DNA of 64,000 nt from Lingula anatina (taxonomy: Eukaryota > Brachiopoda > Lingulata > Lingulida > Lingulidae): positions 357,207 to 421,206 of the forward strand of contig NW_019776179.1 in the NCBI RefSeq assembly GCF_001039355.2. The letters are read 5' to 3'. The notes below the pieces were generated by a model. It saw only the letters and a list, made by a program, of their open reading frames with translations. It did not search any database and was not told the origin of the DNA. A program made the translations under genes and the position numbers. Below, piece after piece: positions 60,994-64,000 of the stretch. Every line of letters begins with the position of its first letter. Position 1 is the stretch's first letter.

Positions 60994-61540
60994 TTATACA
61001 AAGCAAGGGGGGCGCTACAAATATTAAATACACTTAGGTAAAAGGTCCAGGTGGGCGGTCACAATTACGTCATTGGTATTGAAATATGGCACAAAGAAAG
61101 TCATTAACTTGCTGGTACATGTACCCGGAACCGTATTTTGAATGCGATATATTTTTAACATTCACTAAATACTGTCTGTAATCTGATGAATGTAATCTGA
61201 TGTATGATAATGGTACACCTTTCGTTATACTAAGTTTACTACAGGGCTCAAAGAGTGGATCTAATTCGGCCAAATATTATGGTCAATTATTTCCATGATT
61301 TAGGGTCGTGGAAAATGTGCCCCTCCCCCTCTCTCCATCCATCTCTCTATGTCCTTCACTGTTAAATAATCTCATATAAGTTCCTTTTGTAAAAGGAATA
61401 TTTGATAACAATCTTATCTAGCACCATACGTGCACTAACAAGAAAAGGAAAAAGAATTTAACTGATAAAGCAATTAAAAAGTCCATTATCAACCTCATAC
61501 TGTCCACACAAGTCGCATTCATTTTCATTATACAATACAT

Positions 61541-64000
61541 TCAATGTCTCTTTGGGCTTCCTGAAGAGCGCGACGTGAAACGAGATTCGTAACCCCCTGA
61601 AGACGCATAGATGGGCGCTGTCTCAACAACACGCTGCTGGGGAGGAGGGGAGGGGTGTCCGTCGACGTAATAAACGACGTTACGTGAACTGGTTGGTGTA
61701 CGTTGAACGTAGACTCTTTCGGCAGGGCGAGTGATTGTTGACGACGTGTGTCTAGTAACTTTATGCACCCTGTTGCCACTGTGACCGTAGTCGGGCTCGT
61801 CACGGTGAAAGTGGTAGCCGTACTCACTGGCGGCCTTCTTTGGCGTAAGCAGCGTAGGATGCGGTGGTGTGACCTCAATTCTCGGCGGTGACATTACGCG
61901 CTCACTATAATGACGTTCTGTAGTATGGTAATTGCTTCCTCCATATTGACTACCGCCGCCACCGTCACGTTTTAACGTAGAGCCCCCGTAGACAAGGTGG
62001 TTGGCGTACGGATCCCCGTCTGTGTGGATAACGTGGATCACCGTGACCGTTGGCACCTGCATACTGATAGGATGAAGTGCTTTGTACGCTGCGTGCGCTG
62101 GTCCCGTCATTTATAAGCCTGCCTTCACTATCAATAGCTGTAGCTCCCGACGCTGACACGACGCGCAAACCGGTTCCACTGCGGTCGGTGGTACCGTACG
62201 TGCTGCTGACGTAGCCGCTGCTTCCCGTTGTTCCACCGCCGTACATTGCATGGCTATAAGTCGAGCTTTCAGGGCTGAGTGAAACTGGGTTTCCTTCGCA
62301 GTCATAAGTAGGGCCACCAGTGCTGGAGACCAGTTTAAGAGATTTTCCTTTTACAGCGGCCCCTCCACTTCCACTGCTCACAATCTGTCCAGTATTCCCG
62401 CCTCCTGACGTTGACGTTTTTATCACCTTTGAGTAGGCTGACTTAGTAACACGCTGACCACCAGCTGCGGTGGCCTCGGCCAATGGCAACGGGGGAGGGG
62501 GGCGCGTGTCGTAGTTTCCGAAAGTTTCTATCTGGTTCATCTGACCATGGCGGTCTAAGGTGTGGTGTGTGACCATTAATTTATGATGATCATCAACATT
62601 ACTTTTAGCCACCTCCATGCTTGACACTTCCTTAGCTTTGACCTGGGTTACTTCATCAGACGAGCTAGCAGACGAGTCCGTAGCAGACGACGTGTCTGAT
62701 TTTTTATGGCGGCGGTGTTTACGTTTCTTTTCGCCATGGCGTTTAGAGCGGTTTTGATGGGAAGTGGAGGTGGTGGTCTCGATGACCGTCTGCTGGGGCT
62801 GGGTATTTCTCTGAAGAGAGGCAAATTTTAATTGTTCGACCTGTTCCTTTAAGTTCTCTACCTCATCGCGTAACTTGACCTGCTCGGCCAGTGTCATTTT
62901 TTCCATTTGTTCCTGTTTACGCCTAGCCTGGTAATCCTCATCCGAGCTATCGTGCTTACTATGATACCGACGCACCTCCAACGTCTTTTCTACCACTTCT
63001 CCTCCCGTCTGAACCGGTTTCCGCACCATTTTGGGGCTATCTCGTGATGTAGAACTGGCGCTGCGTTCCACGACACGGTCAAAATGGTCAATTACCTGGC
63101 GGGCTTCATCGTCGCTGGAACTCGTCACTCTACCTGTTCTGTGAACGTGCTGTTGCTGGTGCTGTCTTGATTCTCGGTGGTGCTGGCTGTCGTTGTAATG
63201 GCGTGTGCTGGTGTGTTTACCCTGACGAGCGCCCATATTTTCACGCGTTCCCTCCACGTGCTCGACGCGGCTGTATATAGGACCTTGCTGTTGATGTTTT
63301 ATCACCGGCACGGCGAGTCTCTCCCCAGCGTGCTGATTATTTGCATGGTTTTGTGTTACAATGCTCGAGGTTGACCTTTCTTCGCGAAAAATGTGACTTT
63401 GCTGGTTTCCTCCTCCTGCCGGGCTGTGTCCATCACCATACCGGTAATACGAGTCCTGGGGCCCGCTTTGTTCAGAATGGTGATGATAGCGTTCCTCGTA
63501 GTCAGGTATTACATCGACTGAACGGTTTTCCGGGGCACCGAGACGATGTTCTCTTACCTCCACGCGATAGTCTATATCCCCACCGGTAGTCCCACTCCGA
63601 TGTCCCTGGTGACTGCTGGGGGACCGTGCGAATCCCACTGTCGACAAGATTTCTGTAAACTGTCACCAGATCTTCGCAATCCTTCAGGTTATGACAACGG
63701 AATAGCAATATGCGTTGTTTTGTATGTGTCACCCGTGCCACGCAGACGATAATATAGAGGTGCTGGTCGCCAATATAAAAGTCATGAATATCCTCTAATT
63801 TCAAAACATCGCTTGAGCGGTTGAAAAAATTGGCTTTACTACCGAATGTTATCCCAGCTTCGGTAATTTTTAGTTTGTTTTTTGTTCCAGCTGTTGTGGA
63901 GGAAATTTGGTTCCTCCATACTTGGCAAGCGCTGTCGTCGTGTCCTGTGGAGTACCATTGGCCGAGAAAAGAAACCTTTTTCTCGATTAAAACATTCGAC
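61541..64000 (-). CDS. PTB gene C: divergent PTB domain, coiled coil and Ser/Gly/Tyr-rich tail; 5' partial, two apparent frameshifts
   Basis: The gene enters from beyond 64000 already in a PTB domain: KVSFLGQWYSTGHDDSACQV, then KLKITEAGITFG, LEDIHDFYIGDQHLYIIVCV, and the core strand and helix RILLFRCHNLKDCEDLVTVY. No start codon is inside the window. After the domain comes a polar tail with two His/Gln-rich stretches, a coiled coil (QEQMEKMTLAEQVKLRDEVE onward), a basic KKRKHRRHKK patch with a Ser run, then Gly/Ser/Tyr-rich sequence. It ends at 61541 in SRSSGSPKRH. Three frames are needed. The first change lies near 63618-63622 (a run of five G on the + strand), the second near 62014-62017 (a run of four C). 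Each is explained by one extra base. The protein-like quality on both sides argues for a working gene with sequence errors, or a recently broken allele. It lacks the DFER-LGY-P end of genes A and B. Confidence 0.75.

Larger units (their letters stand above)
60173..61540. other. Spacer between PTB genes B and C
   Basis: Only about 1.4 kb separates the gene C stop from the gene B start. It must contain the gene C 3' UTR and the gene B promoter and 5' UTR. Three - strand AATAAA signals lie between 60901 and 60993. No open frame is supported. Confidence 0.5.

Noticed and set aside
1-64000. CRISPR arrays, bacterial operons, prophage or ribosomal RNA genes
   Set aside because: No regularly spaced repeats, no ribosome-binding-site gene arrays and no rRNA-like sequence. 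The split genes and microsatellites show animal nuclear DNA.

Overview
This window is nuclear DNA from an invertebrate animal. It is AT-rich and gene-poor, with split genes, GT-AG splice signals, long introns, microsatellites and short non-autonomous transposons. The palindrome TACATGTA occurs about 25 times, and TAGGCCT-type words are common. From memory, both are typical of marine invertebrates such as molluscs, hemichordates and echinoderms. The sequence alone does not settle the phylum.

Layout. At the left edge (162-284, + strand) there is probably the last coding exon of a gene that starts outside the window. From 285 to about 23.9 kb I see no convincing gene. That stretch holds three MITE-type or dispersed elements, a duplicated ~300 bp block, microsatellites and poly-A/T tracts. 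At 23971-25160 (- strand) lies an ABHD1/ABHD3/YheT-type alpha/beta hydrolase whose coding region has no intron and is broken by one missing base. From 25.2 to 38.9 kb there is again no clear gene, but there are several inverted-repeat elements.

The right-hand 25 kb is the most informative part. Three genes on the - strand each encode a phosphotyrosine-binding (PTB/PID) domain followed by a long low-complexity tail. Gene A (38937-48717, two coding exons, about 1089 residues) and gene B (58277-60172, about 631 residues) are clearly related: both carry HPP....VMRR..G...LECH.F.C in the PTB domain and both end in DFER-S/T-LGY-L/F-P. Gene C (61541 to beyond 64000) has a more divergent PTB domain, a coiled coil and a Ser/Gly/Tyr-rich tail. 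It is interrupted by two apparent single-base insertions. Gene B joins its PTB domain to a Met/Pro-rich segment and an RS domain of the kind seen in splicing factors. Gene A may use alternative first exons, because three upstream sequences give a frame-compatible 5' end.

Function. The hydrolase should be a membrane-anchored lipid hydrolase. The PTB genes look like adaptor or scaffold proteins made by local duplication, with the PTB domain kept and the tails diverging. The conserved C-terminal peptide of A and B, the PTB-RS combination and the possible dual N-termini of A are the observations most worth following. The gene models are inferred from open frames and splice motifs; no transcript data were available.
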